Part shown: piece after piece, positions 52,506 to 62,886 of the stretch
How the letters are laid out: every line of letters starts with the position of its first letter
How positions within the stretch are numbered: position 1 is the first letter of the stretch
Notes under the pieces: model-generated
The model's input: only the letters and a program-made list of their open reading frames with translations
The model's database searches: none
Told to the model about the DNA's origin: nothing
Assembly: GCA_031417395.1 (NCBI GenBank)
Contig: JANOVM010000057.1
Span: 62,001-126,000 of the forward strand
Origin: JADKIH01 sp031417395
GTDB taxonomy: Bacteria > Bacteroidota > Bacteroidia > AKYH767-A > 2013-40CM-41-45
DNA: 64,000 nt
Direction: 5' to 3'
Program-made: the position numbers and the translations under genes

Positions 52506-54911
52506 TTAAAATTCAATCATAACGCCTATAGAGGGCAGTATATTGCCGTCTTCATTGGTAATTAGGTAGGTTTGGTAGGAGGATGGATCTGCAGGGTCTG
52601 TTAGTGGCTGGCCTTGTGAATCTTTTTTGACATTCAAATATGCCTGACCTTCCGATTTAAAATTATAGATATTTTGAATGTCAAGATAAACGTTTATAGA
52701 GGTTTTTTTAAGGAACCATTTTTTATCTATTCGTATATCCAGCCGGTGCGACAATGAAAACCTTTCCTCATTAAGCCTGTTCCAGTCGAAAAGGCCCTGG
52801 TTTGTTATATTCCAAATTTCTTTTTTTGAAGAAAGTGATAAATTATATGGAGTGTAAGGTGCCCCGCCAAGCATTCTGAATTTTGCACCGACCTCCCAAT
52901 TCTTTTTTAATTTTTTTCCTGCCGTCAGGTTTAATATATGCCTGTTATCCCAGGATGAGGAACGATATTTTCCATCCTTGTCCTTGAATTCACTTCGAAA
53001 AAATGTATAGGAAAGAATTCCATAAAAGCTGCTGCTGAGCTTTTGCTGGGCAAAAAACTCAATGCCATAACTCTGTCCATTGGATTCGGATGTAGCAGCT
53101 TCATTGCCTATAACTCCAAAATCACCTCCCAGATTGGCCAATGAAATACTGTCTTTTGTTAAGAAGGGATATTTGGAATATCTTTTATAAAAACCTTCTA
53201 CTGTTATTTTGGATAATGCTGTCGGATTATATTCCAAACCGGCAATAATGTGATTGCATTCAATGTAGGTTATTTTGTTCGTCTTATTTATTAATGTGTT
53301 TAAAGAATCTCTGTATCCGAGAACAGTGTAAGGAGGCCGTTGAAAATAACGTCCCGTATTGAAGTTCAAAAATAATTTTTCTGTTAAGGAATATGTAAGT
53401 GAAAATCGGGGCGAAAGCTGTTCAAGCGGATTTGACATGGAAGCAGAATAATCACTGAAGTCTGTTCTTATTCCCAACGATAGCACAAGCTTTTCGTTCA
53501 ATAATTTTTTGCCGGCCTGAGCGAATAGTGAATAATTATTTAAACGAAGCTTCGAAGAGAATGAGTTCGTAATAGGAGAGCCGTTGAATTCAATTTTCCT
53601 GAATGTTGAATTAGTATAAAGAGCATACTCATATCCAAGTCCGTAATTAAATTTCCAGGTTTCTTTAAAAATTGTTTTTTCGATTCTCAATTTATTTTCA
53701 ATTTCGGCTGAATTATAATCCAGGATTAAGTCATTCGGATTGTCTGTATTATTCCTGTATTTATTAGATTTATTATTCAGATGATTTCTGCTTACAACGA
53801 AAGTGCTGAATCCATGCTTAGAGAAAATTTTGTATTGAGCGCCTATTGTATAGTTCCATTGATTGTTCACAGGAATATTATTCAGGAAATAATCATTCCT
53901 TTGAAGAATTGTTGTATCAGTAACTCCATCATTTACGGATTTATTAAGTACAAAATCATCTATGGCACCCAAGCCGAAAAAGGAGAGGGTATTGTTGTTA
54001 TTAAATTTAATTGTCTCTTTTAACTGCATATCATTATAGGTAGGCAAAAAAGGAAGACCAAGCGCTTTAAAAAGTAATTGCAAATAGGATCTTCTTATGG
54101 AAACAATAAAGTTAGATTTTTTACCTGTAAATCCTTCAAGTGTTAAGCCGACATCACTGGAGCCCAGCATAGCTGTACCCGTATATTTTTCTTCATTACC
54201 ATTTATCTGCTTAAAATCCAAAACAGAACTTAAAGCATTTCCTCTGTTAGCGGGAAAAGCTCCTGAATAAAAATCAACCTCTCTGATGAAATTAACATTA
54301 ATCATTCCGACAGGCCCCCCTGAAGATCCCTGCGTTGCAAAATGGTTTATGTTGGGAACTTCAATGCCATCAATATAGAAACGGTTTTCATTGGGCGCAC
54401 CGCCTCTTACAAAAATGTCATTTCTGAAAGAAACGGATGAACCAACTCCGGGAAGTGATTGAATTACTTTTGAAATATCTCTGTTCCCGCCGGGACTTCT
54501 ATTGATTTCAGCACTTCCAATCGTCCGCAAGCTTAAAGGACTTTCTTCTGTTTTGTTAAAGGGCGATGAAGTTACCGTTACTTCATTTAAAGTTAAATTC
54601 GCTTCCAAAATAAAATCAACAACGGAAGGTTTTACTGAAGTAACCGGAAGCTCATTGACCGTTTGGTTTTTGTAGCCAACAGAACTGCATGTAATATTGT
54701 AGGTGCCGGGTGGAACATTCGTTATAGAATAATAACCATTCGTATCCGTAACTGCTCCCAATGAAATATTTGCAATAAATACATTGGCAAATGGAATCGG
54801 AATGTTTGTGGCTTGATCAGTTACTCTGCCTTTTACACTGCTCTTTTGAGCAATAGCAGATGGGAGGAAAAAGAATGATAGGAGGAAGAGGGCAGGGAAA
54901 TTCAATTTCAT
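52506..54911 (-). CDS. TonB-dependent outer-membrane receptor
   Basis: 801 residues. Signal peptide (1-21), carboxypeptidase-like regulatory domain (about 25-105: SVKGRVTDQATNIPIPFANVF, GYYSITNVPPGTYNI, then VGYKNQ), plug domain (about 125-235: SGSAEINRSPGGNRDISKV-like, FVRGGAPNENRFYIDGIEVP) and a 22-strand barrel ending in an aromatic C-terminus (IGVMIEF). It takes up a large substrate with energy from TonB. No SusD partner is adjacent, so it is not a simple SusCD glycan system; siderophore, vitamin or peptide uptake are possible. Confidence 0.94.
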   Translation of the reverse strand: MKLNFPALFLLSFFFLPSAIAQKSSVKGRVTDQATNIPIPFANVFIANISLGAVTDTNGYYSITNVPPGTYNITCSSVGYKNQTVNELPVTSVKPSVVDFILEANLTLNEVTVTSSPFNKTEESPLSLRTIGSAEINRSPGGNRDISKVIQSLPGVGSSVSFRNDIFVRGGAPNENRFYIDGIEVPNINHFATQGSSGGPVGMINVNFIREVDFYSGAFPANRGNALSSVLDFKQINGNEEKYTGTAMLGSSDVGLTLEGFTGKKSNFIVSIRRSYLQLLFKALGLPFLPTYNDMQLKETIKFNNNNTLSFFGLGAIDDFVLNKSVNDGVTDTTILQRNDYFLNNIPVNNQWNYTIGAQYKIFSKHGFSTFVVSRNHLNNKSNKYRNNTDNPNDLILDYNSAEIENKLRIEKTIFKETWKFNYGLGYEYALYTNSTFRKIEFNGSPITNSFSSKLRLNNYSLFAQAGKKLLNEKLVLSLGIRTDFSDYSASMSNPLEQLSPRFSLTYSLTEKLFLNFNTGRYFQRPPYTVLGYRDSLNTLINKTNKITYIECNHIIAGLEYNPTALSKITVEGFYKRYSKYPFLTKDSISLANLGGDFGVIGNEAATSESNGQSYGIEFFAQQKLSSSFYGILSYTFFRSEFKDKDGKYRSSSWDNRHILNLTAGKKLKKNWEVGAKFRMLGGAPYTPYNLSLSSKKEIWNITNQGLFDWNRLNEERFSLSHRLDIRIDKKWFLKKTSINVYLDIQNIYNFKSEGQAYLNVKKDSQGQPLTDPADPSSYQTYLITNEDGNILPSIGVMIEF

Positions 54912-54989
54912 TTAAGTTAATAGGTTTTCGAAAAGCGAATGCTTCGGTTTAAATTATTTTATTTTTATTGATTTGAAGTCAGAAATAAA

Positions 54990-57182
54990 TTATCTGCAAA
55001 CAATAATTTTCTTCGTATAGCTGCTTCTACTGCTGAATATTTGTAATTCATAAATTCCTTCAGCGATATTATTTATATCAATTGCTCCATTGGATAAATT
55101 ATCCTCAGAAACAATTCTTCCGAATAAATCAGACAGCCTGTATTTCCAGATAGAACTTGTTAGTTTAATTCCGTCTATAGAAATGGATATTCTGTTTGAC
55201 GAAGGATTTGGGTAAACCATTATTTCTACTCCTGATTGCTGTAAATCGTATTCTGAAATTACTGTGGGTAATATACTGTCATTTGGATTGTATAGATTAG
55301 ATGTCTGGTAATAAGCCAGAATAGCGCTTTCGTTTTGTGGTGAAGAACTTCCCCATGTTGTAACTCCATTTACAGGAATAGCATTCCCAAATGGAATTCC
55401 ATTGGTGTCAGCATTTTGACGACCTACACATATGACTCCAAGTTTAGTTTTATAGACACCAAAAAGTTCTGTATTACTACCTCCCGCTTGTGTAAGCGTA
55501 TCCCATGCACCAACCAGTAAAGAGGAATATTTCGGAACATGAAATTGCGAATCATACACTCTTACGAAACTATTCCAGCAACTTAATCCTCCATTGTTAG
55601 GCTTCACCATTTTCTGATATGCATTTGATGTTGTAATCGTTCTCCGGCCGACAGCAAGTACGCAAACATCACCGTTACTGGTAACTTTTATACTATTCTT
55701 CGCTATTCGTGTTGTATTTACATCAGGCCATCCTGTATTCGGATTGGGCCAGCCATCTAAATTGGGATCAGGATGAGGACTTCCTAAGGAACTTGTTCCT
55801 TCAGCAAGTTCTGCCATATACGTGGCATTAGAAAGTGAACCATTGTTTAAATCAAACTTGCCAAGCCAGGAAATGTGAATATTGCCATTGGTTCCCGTAA
55901 AATTATTTTGAAATCCATAAGCATTCGAATCTGAGGCAATAGTATTACCTTCCCAGAAATTTTCAACATTGTTTCCATGGCATCGGGCACCAACAACTAA
56001 TTTATTATTTGCATAATCTACTGCTAAAGCATCTATATATTGGTCGGGAATTGAATTAACGGTATCACCCGCCGGAGTTATTTCATGGTACAATCGGCTC
56101 CACCAGCTCAGTAAGCCTGATGAATTCATTGCAATTACTGCCGGCTCAAAATCGGGACTTCCGTTTGCGGCAACACTTTTAAAATTCATTCCTATATATA
56201 CATTGTTGTTTCTTTTATCAATGCTAATGGATTCTCCACCGTATACCGGGCAACAGGAAGCTGCAGAGTAACCCGTATAACCCGGACTAACGGCAGTTGG
56301 ATTGTTTGGATCACAAGGTCCGTCAAATAAAACATCAACAGGCCACATTCCTTTTTTAAAACCACCATTTTCATCAGCAAGCGTAGTATTGTAATCCGTA
56401 ATTGTCCAGGAGCGCAAATCGCATCGTCCCCATGTTTTTAAAACGATAGCACTGTAATCCACAGAATCAATAACTCCCAAAGGATTTGCAGAAGCCGGTG
56501 TTCCTTTCCATTCAGTGCCATTCTTTAACCAATGCGTTCTCCAGTTATTTACTATGGAACGTCGACCATCTGTGTTAAGACAATAAACAGCACTCCAGTC
56601 GTAGCCATATGCTTCACCGGAAATGTAGAATACCCTTCCATCGTTTGTAACATCCCAGGGATGATAATCTTTAGGGCCTGATTTTGCCCAAACAACATTT
56701 AACCAAGAAAGAGAAGTCGGTATTCCATTGATAAAATTATTATTAAGTTTAGCAATGATGTAACCTCCTGAATTCGGGTCGGAGTCAGTAGTATTACAGC
56801 TGATGTATAAATCTCCTGTAGGAGTGTAAGGCTGTGAATTGGTCTTCATGAATCGAATATCTTCCACAGCTCCCTGTGGAAAATGAACAACATCAAGAAT
56901 TGTATTTAGGTCAGATGATAAATGTAAAATAATGCCAAATCGATTAGTGCCAAGTGAATTTGGGATAAAGCCATTGAAGGCAATTTGGGTTTTTAAAACG
57001 CCCGATGGAATCCAATTCAGATCATCGGCATAACCGCAGACAAGTATAGTTCCGTCTGTGATCTGCATTACATCATAAAAAGTTTCTTTCCCTCCATTTC
57101 CTGCATAGGTTACAAGATTTGTCTGAGCACTAAGACAAGTTATGTTTAAAAAGGCAATAATAATTCCAATAGAAAATTTCAT
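54990..57182 (-). CDS. large T9SS-secreted protein of unknown function
   Basis: 730 residues. Signal peptide 1-19 (…ITCLSAQTN). Repeated strands of the form VTYAGNGGKETFYDV, GTILVCGYADDL, and DNRNNNVYIGMNFK-like suggest a propeller. It is rich in Trp, Asn and Gly and has several cysteines (GPCDPNNP, AASCCPVYGG). The sorting tail is VYPNPSSNRISISI…, GIYELQIFSSR, TKKIIVCR. No enzyme motif is found. It lies 79 nt from the receptor gene on the same strand; a joint transcript is possible. Confidence 0.83.
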   Translation of the reverse strand: MKFSIGIIIAFLNITCLSAQTNLVTYAGNGGKETFYDVMQITDGTILVCGYADDLNWIPSGVLKTQIAFNGFIPNSLGTNRFGIILHLSSDLNTILDVVHFPQGAVEDIRFMKTNSQPYTPTGDLYISCNTTDSDPNSGGYIIAKLNNNFINGIPTSLSWLNVVWAKSGPKDYHPWDVTNDGRVFYISGEAYGYDWSAVYCLNTDGRRSIVNNWRTHWLKNGTEWKGTPASANPLGVIDSVDYSAIVLKTWGRCDLRSWTITDYNTTLADENGGFKKGMWPVDVLFDGPCDPNNPTAVSPGYTGYSAASCCPVYGGESISIDKRNNNVYIGMNFKSVAANGSPDFEPAVIAMNSSGLLSWWSRLYHEITPAGDTVNSIPDQYIDALAVDYANNKLVVGARCHGNNVENFWEGNTIASDSNAYGFQNNFTGTNGNIHISWLGKFDLNNGSLSNATYMAELAEGTSSLGSPHPDPNLDGWPNPNTGWPDVNTTRIAKNSIKVTSNGDVCVLAVGRRTITTSNAYQKMVKPNNGGLSCWNSFVRVYDSQFHVPKYSSLLVGAWDTLTQAGGSNTELFGVYKTKLGVICVGRQNADTNGIPFGNAIPVNGVTTWGSSSPQNESAILAYYQTSNLYNPNDSILPTVISEYDLQQSGVEIMVYPNPSSNRISISIDGIKLTSSIWKYRLSDLFGRIVSEDNLSNGAIDINNIAEGIYELQIFSSRSSYTKKIIVCR

Positions 57183-57501
57183 CTGTGATTATTGTAAATA
57201 GGCCGGTATAATTGGATTTCCTTAAAGGAGAGGAATGTAGGAATTATTTTTCCTGATAATTTGTCTGAAAGGTAAGAAGACGCTTACAATAGTCAAAGGG
57301 GTCTATGATTATTTTATAAAATATAGCGTTAACATGGGAGAAAATACTATAATAAGGGGATAATATTAATACAATTTTAATGTTAGTAAGAGAATCTGTA
57401 AGAAGGAATTTGAGAATGGAATAGGATAACACTGTTCTCGCTTTTTCCTGCATCTGCAGAATAGCGATCATCAGAAATAAAATGAAAGCACAAACTATTT
57501 T
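57183..57501. other. gene-free spacer
   Basis: A 75-codon minus-strand frame lies here but its product is low in charged residues of regular spacing and is not supported by context. No repeats or hairpins of note. Confidence 0.5.
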
Positions 57502-59160
57502 TTACTCTACAACCAGCTTACCCCTAGCTTTTGTTTTTTGAGTTGAAAACAAGCGGAAGAAATATAATCCTTGCGATAATCCGTCCCGGTTTATTTCAAC
57601 TGTCTCTCCAAAAATATTCTGAATAATTCGAATGATTTGTCCTTTGGAGTCGTAAATTTCCAAAGCGAGTTTTTCTTTTGTGGCATTCTCAAACTTAAAA
57701 GTTGCTTTATCAGAAAATGGATTTGGAAATACGTTTATGGTATTAAAGGAAATATTATTTTCAACAAAAGAAATAAGAGGAGAATTTATCTTCGCTAATA
57801 CAAGATCATACGATCCAAGAAACTGGTCGGAATTTGTTAATGTAGTTGAGCCGAAAGTACTCGTAGGACTACTGAATGTTCCGCCAATGTATATATTGTT
57901 GTTGCCATCTAAGCTAATGCTATTCCCAAGCTCATTAAGGTTTCCTGCCGATTGCAAAGCCCATAAAATATTCCCGGAAGAATCGAATTGAGAAACAAAT
58001 ATTTCCTGACTGGAAGGATAAAGCGTTGTACTGCCGAAATGAATTACATCTCTAAAGTTTCCCGTAACGAAACTATTTCCGTTAGCATCGGTTCGTATGG
58101 CTTTTGCTTCATCAAAATTGGCGCTTCCTATTCCTTTCAGCCAAACTAAATTTCCATGAACATCGTAACGTAAAACAAAAATGTCATCAATTCCAAAGTT
58201 TGTAATGGTATCGCCGTCGAAATATATTATCGGACTGTTATACATTCCTGTGACGTAGCAATTTCCTTTAACATCAGCGCTAACTCCTCTGCCATAACCG
58301 GAGCAGGGAAATCCTCCTGAACTTTTAGCCCATAGCACATTGCCATTAGGGTCATATTTTGCTGTAAAAACGGAAGCACTTCCGTTATTAGAGCCGGCCA
58401 GGTTTATTGTGTCAAACGAAATGGTATTCCTGTAATCTCCTGTAATATATATATTGCCGCTTTCATCGGTACAAACAAATCCACTATTATTCAGGTTGGC
58501 ATTACCGGCTCCTTTTGCCCATAGAACATTTCCTGAATTGTCGTATTTAACCAAGAATATATCTCTGGCTATAAAACCGAAAATCGGTAAGGTATAGCTT
58601 CCAAAAGTAATTGCACTGTCTTCATGTGATCCCGTAACATATACACTTCCATCATTTGAAACATTTATGCTTTTTCCGAGGTGTGCGCCGCCACAAATTG
58701 CTCTTTGAGCCCATACAGCATTTCCTGCGCTATCAAACTTTGCAGTAAACATGTCATCCCAGCCGTATGCAGTAAAGGACGTAATGCCAAAATCAATTGT
58801 GCCATTATATTCTCCTGTTATATAGAAATTGCCGTTTTTATCGGTACAAATTCCATTGCCGTCAGAACGATTATTTCCTCCTATTTTTTTTGCCCAAATA
58901 ATATTTCCTAAAGAATCGTATTTAGCAAAATACATAATGCTGTTATAGGTGCCTGTGTTGATTAAAGTAGTATTTCCAAAATCAATGGTATCCTGAAAAC
59001 TTCCTGTTATATAACTATTGCCGTTAAAATCTGTAGCTATGCCATTACAACCATCATGGGAAGTATATCGCCCGGCGCTTTTAGCCCATTGCCAGGAAGG
59101 GGTTTGGGCATTTGAAAGACTATAAATAGTTAGAAGTATAAGAAGTAATTTTGATTTCAT
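57502..59160 (-). CDS. SBBP-repeat (beta-propeller) T9SS-secreted protein
   Basis: 552 residues, paralogue of the product of 14144-15886. Signal peptide 1-18 (…SLSNAQTP). Repeats of about 55 residues have WAKSAGG, DxxGNVYVTGSF-like, IDFGNTTL and VFTAKYDPNGNVLW. Sorting tail NVFPNPFSDKATFKF…, GLYFFRLFSTQK, ARGKLVVE. The two paralogues differ in the loop (VDFDPG in one, IDFG in the other), so they belong to two sub-families. Confidence 0.88.
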   Translation of the reverse strand: MKSKLLLILLTIYSLSNAQTPSWQWAKSAGRYTSHDGCNGIATDFNGNSYITGSFQDTIDFGNTTLINTGTYNSIMYFAKYDSLGNIIWAKKIGGNNRSDGNGICTDKNGNFYITGEYNGTIDFGITSFTAYGWDDMFTAKFDSAGNAVWAQRAICGGAHLGKSINVSNDGSVYVTGSHEDSAITFGSYTLPIFGFIARDIFLVKYDNSGNVLWAKGAGNANLNNSGFVCTDESGNIYITGDYRNTISFDTINLAGSNNGSASVFTAKYDPNGNVLWAKSSGGFPCSGYGRGVSADVKGNCYVTGMYNSPIIYFDGDTITNFGIDDIFVLRYDVHGNLVWLKGIGSANFDEAKAIRTDANGNSFVTGNFRDVIHFGSTTLYPSSQEIFVSQFDSSGNILWALQSAGNLNELGNSISLDGNNNIYIGGTFSSPTSTFGSTTLTNSDQFLGSYDLVLAKINSPLISFVENNISFNTINVFPNPFSDKATFKFENATKEKLALEIYDSKGQIIRIIQNIFGETVEINRDGLSQGLYFFRLFSTQKTKARGKLVVE

Positions 59161-59244
59161 AGGAATGAATCTAGAAGTTTAATAATCGTTTTGTAAATAT
59201 AATAATAAAAGTAAGAAGAATATTAATACAAAATCAATGCAGAA

Positions 59245-60045
59245 TTAAAAATTAATCTGAACAAGTTTTGTAATACGATGGAACGAATCTATACTTCCTC
59301 CATTATTGATCAATGCAGCATTCCATTCTTCCTGAATCAAACCTTTAGTAGAAAAATATTGATAAACTTCCGAAGAGCCGGAATCGGGGAGATTGTTATT
59401 GTCTCTATCCCAAAACATTTGTAACTTAATGCAATTGAAAGTTCCGGCGCTTGTCGTAATCGTTTTGTATGCAATCCATTTTCTTTTGATAATATCCGGA
59501 ACCGGTTTATTGTATTCATAAGAAAGCCAAATGTCATTTACGTTAGAAGGAAAACTCAAAAGCCGCAATGAAGTGTCAGGAATAAAAACGGTATCTGTTG
59601 CTAAAATGGTATTACCAAAGGGCCCTGGAAAATTAAATTGAGTTTGTGCTGTAAAATCTGTTGTTTTTAAAAAAAACAATCCACCGATGTTCTCAACAGC
59701 CAAACCATAAAGTCCGTCGATTTTGTTTGTATAGTATGTGTGACTAAGGTGAATTGAACCATCGTAGTTACTGTCAAGCTGAGAAATCTTTGTGCAAACG
59801 GAGCCATTAATTATCGTATCAGATACAACTTCCCAATAGTTGTCATAATAAGCATTTAGAAAATTTACTCCTGTTGAATCAGCAATGTGTGATTCAGTAT
59901 AATATTTCCACGAGTTTCCGATTGCAAGCGGATACGAATTAAGCTGAACTGGCTGATTGTTGCTCCCAGTATTATCTGTTTTGTCCTTCCTACACGCGGT
60001 GAACGAAAAAAAACAAACTATCAAAAGGGAAATTAGGCTCTTCAT
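59245..60045 (-). CDS. lipoprotein of unknown function
   Basis: 266 residues from the ATG at 60045, which gives a proper lipobox (FFSFTACRKD, lipidated Cys about 18). A longer frame to 60111 would bury the signal peptide. A TACCTTTG -7-like box (minus strand 60061-60054) just before 60045 agrees with this start. The body has NSYPLAIGNSWKYYTE, VVSDTIINGSVCTKI, DGLYGLAVENIGG and ITTSAGTFNCIKLQMF, a pattern of small extracellular lipoproteins of Bacteroidota. Function unknown. Confidence 0.83.
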   Translation of the reverse strand: MKSLISLLIVCFFSFTACRKDKTDNTGSNNQPVQLNSYPLAIGNSWKYYTESHIADSTGVNFLNAYYDNYWEVVSDTIINGSVCTKISQLDSNYDGSIHLSHTYYTNKIDGLYGLAVENIGGLFFLKTTDFTAQTQFNFPGPFGNTILATDTVFIPDTSLRLLSFPSNVNDIWLSYEYNKPVPDIIKRKWIAYKTITTSAGTFNCIKLQMFWDRDNNNLPDSGSSEVYQYFSTKGLIQEEWNAALINNGGSIDSFHRITKLVQINF

Positions 60046-60178
60046 GGCTAATACAAAGGTAAATAATTTTGAACACCTCGCCGAAAAAGGGAAATTTTGT
60101 TTGATGCACATGGAATCAAATCTCTAGTCCTAAATAAGCCCATTCTTGCCGGATTAATAAATAAATTAAAATTTACAA

Positions 60179-60856
60179 TCACTTTGTTATAACTATTTTT
60201 CCGTCAGGTAAGATTTTATATTTTATTTCTCCATAATTCTCTGATGATTTGTTTATTGTCAAGTCTCTATTAATACAGCCATATTCTAGTGGAAACCAAG
60301 GAACCCGGCCGCCGGAATTAGTAATAGAGGTCCCGCTAAAAGTAAAGGATGCAATTAAGTTTCGGTATATAAATTTTCCGCTTTTTGTTATCGTGCAAAT
60401 AAATTTTTCTGAACTCCGTATGTCGCTGATTGAAAATATTCTTTCATATATTACAATATGAAAAGTATTGACTGTCGGAATTGAACTTATGGCATAAAAA
60501 TCAGAATTCAGGTAATCGTCAATGAGTTCTGAACCCAATGTATCCTTTTTATTATCGTCTATTCTGTAAATATATTTTGTGTTGGGCAATAAATGCATTT
60601 TGACAAATTCCTTTGATAGAAGCAATAAACTATCCTTTTGATAATTGTCGTTTTTTTCGAAAACATCCTGAAGTTCTCCATCAATAGTGTCTGTATGATA
60701 AATGGCGCCAAAATAAATCTGTTCTTCATGAGTATATTTAATGCAAACCGGAAGACTAGTCTGTTTAAATTGTTTAAGAAAAGGACTTGTCGTTTGTCCA
60801 CGAACAGCAAGAAAAATAAGTGATAAAATAAGTGTCAGTTTTATCTTGCAATTCAT
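60179..60856 (-). CDS. secreted protein of unknown function
   Basis: 225 residues with a signal peptide (about 1-21, ending LAVRGQ). Mostly beta strands by pattern, for example EQIYFGAIYHTDTIDGEL, HIVIYERIFSISDIR and FICTITKSGKFIYR. No motif recognised. The start overlaps the stop of the broken lipoprotein gene (ATGA), so they were once, or are, one operon. Confidence 0.75.
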   Translation of the reverse strand: MNCKIKLTLILSLIFLAVRGQTTSPFLKQFKQTSLPVCIKYTHEEQIYFGAIYHTDTIDGELQDVFEKNDNYQKDSLLLLSKEFVKMHLLPNTKYIYRIDDNKKDTLGSELIDDYLNSDFYAISSIPTVNTFHIVIYERIFSISDIRSSEKFICTITKSGKFIYRNLIASFTFSGTSITNSGGRVPWFPLEYGCINRDLTINKSSENYGEIKYKILPDGKIVITK

Positions 60857-61572
60857 TTTTCGATTTCCTTTGTTTCAATCTTTCCTTCCGAATTAATAAA
60901 TATTTTAAATGATTCTGATAAGGTTGTTCCATCATCATAACAATACCCATCGTACAAATGTATTGTATCTTTATCCATAAAATAATATCGTAAACCTACG
61001 CTTTGATCACCGCCGTATTCAAAATAAAGTGTTAAAAGTTTGCCAATTCCGATAGCAGGGTCGAGTAATAGCAGGCTACCATAATCACCATAGTTACTTC
61101 TTTTCGTTTGCTGTCTGTAATAATAGCATTGATAATTTTTAAAGTTTGGCAAACGATAAACACAGCTGTCCAGAGACATTATTGCAAGGGTGTCAAAATA
61201 AAACAAATCGTTTTTATATTTTTTATTCAGATCTATGTATGCGATGTTCTTTATTTCCGGTGGAGGAATAGTTTTAGCGTAGTTAATTTAAGATAGTAAC
61301 GTTGAAATATCAGCTAATTTTTTACTCTCCGGACTTTTAGCAGGCCCGTAGCGATCATGGTTTTCTTCCCAGTAGTGAGGGTATTTGTATTTTCTTAGTT
61401 CTGCACTGCCAAAGGGGAAACTTGTATTTATACTGACTTTCTCCATATCGGTTTGGGCAACAACAGTTTTATTAATTGTAGTCGTATCAGTATAAATGGA
61501 ATTATCTGAAATATTATTAGAACAGGAATAAAATGCCGGAATTAAAATTATTATCAATCTATGAAGTTTCAT
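60853..61572 (-). pseudogene. lipoprotein gene split by an in-frame TAA
   Basis: From the ATG at 61572 the frame reads a lipoprotein signal (MKLHRLIIILIPAFYSCSNN) and then 80 codons to a TAA at 61290-61288. The same frame then continues (INYAKTIPPPEIKNIAYIDL, LFYFDTLAIMSLDS) without a new start of good context, to a stop at 60853-60855. Removing the TAA gives one product of 239 residues. A single CAA or GAA to TAA change explains this. The second half has DGYCYDDGTTLSESFKIF near its end. The downstream gene overlaps the final stop by 4 nt, as expected of one original gene. Confidence 0.68.
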
Positions 61573-61612
61573 GTGTTTAGTTTCGTCGGCTTATGCTTTT
61601 TTTCGTTAAGGA

Positions 61613-62227
61613 TTAATACGCCGGTGTTAAGATATCTGTTTGTTTTATAAGCTTATCTTGTTCTTTAATTATATCCTTAAATTCTTTTGTGTTGGGCAAG
61701 TTTTCTTTTTGATATTGTTCAATTAATGGAAGTGTCAATACAATTTTCAAAACAGTATGATGGTTATTAATCGCAGAGCTATTTTCTGAAACCTGTTTCA
61801 ATAAGGAATTAATTTCAGTCGTTTTTTCTATATAATTATTTTCACTTTTTGAGATAAATGCAATTATTTTATTTTTTAATAGGCTGTCGGACATAGCCGT
61901 TGCTTTATAATTTGCGGAACTATAGTATGAGTTTGACCTGGCTCCATATGCATTAAATTTTTCGATTGGTTCATTAGATTTAAGTCGAATAGCTTCAATG
62001 TCTTCTTCTAATTTTTTAAGTTCCGGGTTTTTGTCGACCAATTCCTGATAGAGTTCATCTATCAAATCACCTGAACGACTGTAACTTTTAATTTCCAATT
62101 TATCTTCTTGAAGTGCTTTTGGTGTTTCTATCCTTGTTTCAGTCTTGTTTTCTTTTTGTCGATTCTCGCAAGAGTACAATAATGTTAAGCAAAAGATTGC
62201 CATGTAGTAGATGGATTGGAATTTCAT
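61613..62227 (-). CDS. lipoprotein with a helical domain
   Basis: 204 residues. Lipobox LLYSCENR with lipidated Cys near 20. The body is mainly charged helix (ELYQELVDKNPELKKLEEDI, NYIEKTTEINSLLKQVSENS) and may form a coiled coil. Upstream by 90 nt is a possible 46-residue membrane peptide. No function assigned. Confidence 0.76.
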   Translation of the reverse strand: MKFQSIYYMAIFCLTLLYSCENRQKENKTETRIETPKALQEDKLEIKSYSRSGDLIDELYQELVDKNPELKKLEEDIEAIRLKSNEPIEKFNAYGARSNSYYSSANYKATAMSDSLLKNKIIAFISKSENNYIEKTTEINSLLKQVSENSSAINNHHTVLKIVLTLPLIEQYQKENLPNTKEFKDIIKEQDKLIKQTDILTPAY

Positions 62228-62316
62228 ATAATTGCAAGTTAAGGTTAATTATTTAATCAATTTAAAATCGACAACCAAATCCTACTTTAGATTTTGAGCC
62301 AGGGTTTAATGTTGAA

Positions 62317-62457
62317 TCAAACGAAAAGGATACCGGAGAATTGTAATAAAATAAGTAAACGTTCAATTCCTGTACTCAAAACACCTACAATCAAAACTAG
62401 AACGAAAAATTCTCCAAAAGCAAAAGTTAATCTATTTGTAATTTTAACTAAATCCAT
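62317..62457 (-). CDS. possible 46-residue membrane peptide
   Basis: ATG at 62457, TGA at 62319-62317. The product has a charged N-terminus (MDLVKITNRL) and one or two hydrophobic helices (FFVLVLIVGVLSTGIERLLI). It lies 44 nt after the DUF1801 gene on the same strand. Support is only its composition and position. Confidence 0.35.
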   Translation of the reverse strand: MDLVKITNRLTFAFGEFFVLVLIVGVLSTGIERLLILLQFSGILFV

Positions 62458-62501
62458 ATGTAGTTTTAAAGTGGGGTGAAATTATTAAAGATAGTTGGCA
62501 T

Positions 62502-62870
62502 TTACTTCTTATAATTACTCAAAGCACTTACCAGTAAATCCTTTATCGCTTTTGAATTAATTTGTTCTTCCGATTTGATTTCTATATACCGCGATATTTT
62601 TCCTTTACCTTGAAGAATTTTATCAGGGTCTGACAATTCTGTCCCACGATTAAAACCAAGTTTCAACCCTTTTTTAGAAGGTATAATTGTGCAAATCAAT
62701 TCTGAATATTTTTGACCGTAACAATAAGCAATCATTTTTGCCGGAATATCAATTTGCTCTATTATGCCAGGAAGATTTTTAAATAGAATTTTGCGAAGCA
62801 ACAAAGCGTTTCTGAAAACCTGTTCGTCATAGCGGGAAAGAAAATCATCTATTTGATTATTTACTTCCAT
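62502..62870 (-). CDS. DUF1801-domain protein
   Basis: 122 residues from the ATG at 62870; an ATG 15 bases upstream (62885) is also possible. It has the DUF1801 pattern of a small alpha/beta fold: LRKILFKNLPGIIEQIDIP, then MIAYCYGQKYSELICTIIPS, GLKLGFNRGTEL and ISRYIEIKSEEQI. Some members act in iron metabolism (Fra/YdhG-like), but most are unassigned. It is followed by a possible small peptide gene and preceded by a membrane protein gene with a gap of 16 nt. Confidence 0.87.
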   Translation of the reverse strand: MEVNNQIDDFLSRYDEQVFRNALLLRKILFKNLPGIIEQIDIPAKMIAYCYGQKYSELICTIIPSKKGLKLGFNRGTELSDPDKILQGKGKISRYIEIKSEEQINSKAIKDLLVSALSNYKK

Positions 62871-62886
62871 GTTTTTTGTTTTCAAT

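Noticed and set aside
57244..57471. 75-codon frame on the minus strand
   Set aside because: No start context, no motif, and composition close to translated AT-rich spacer.
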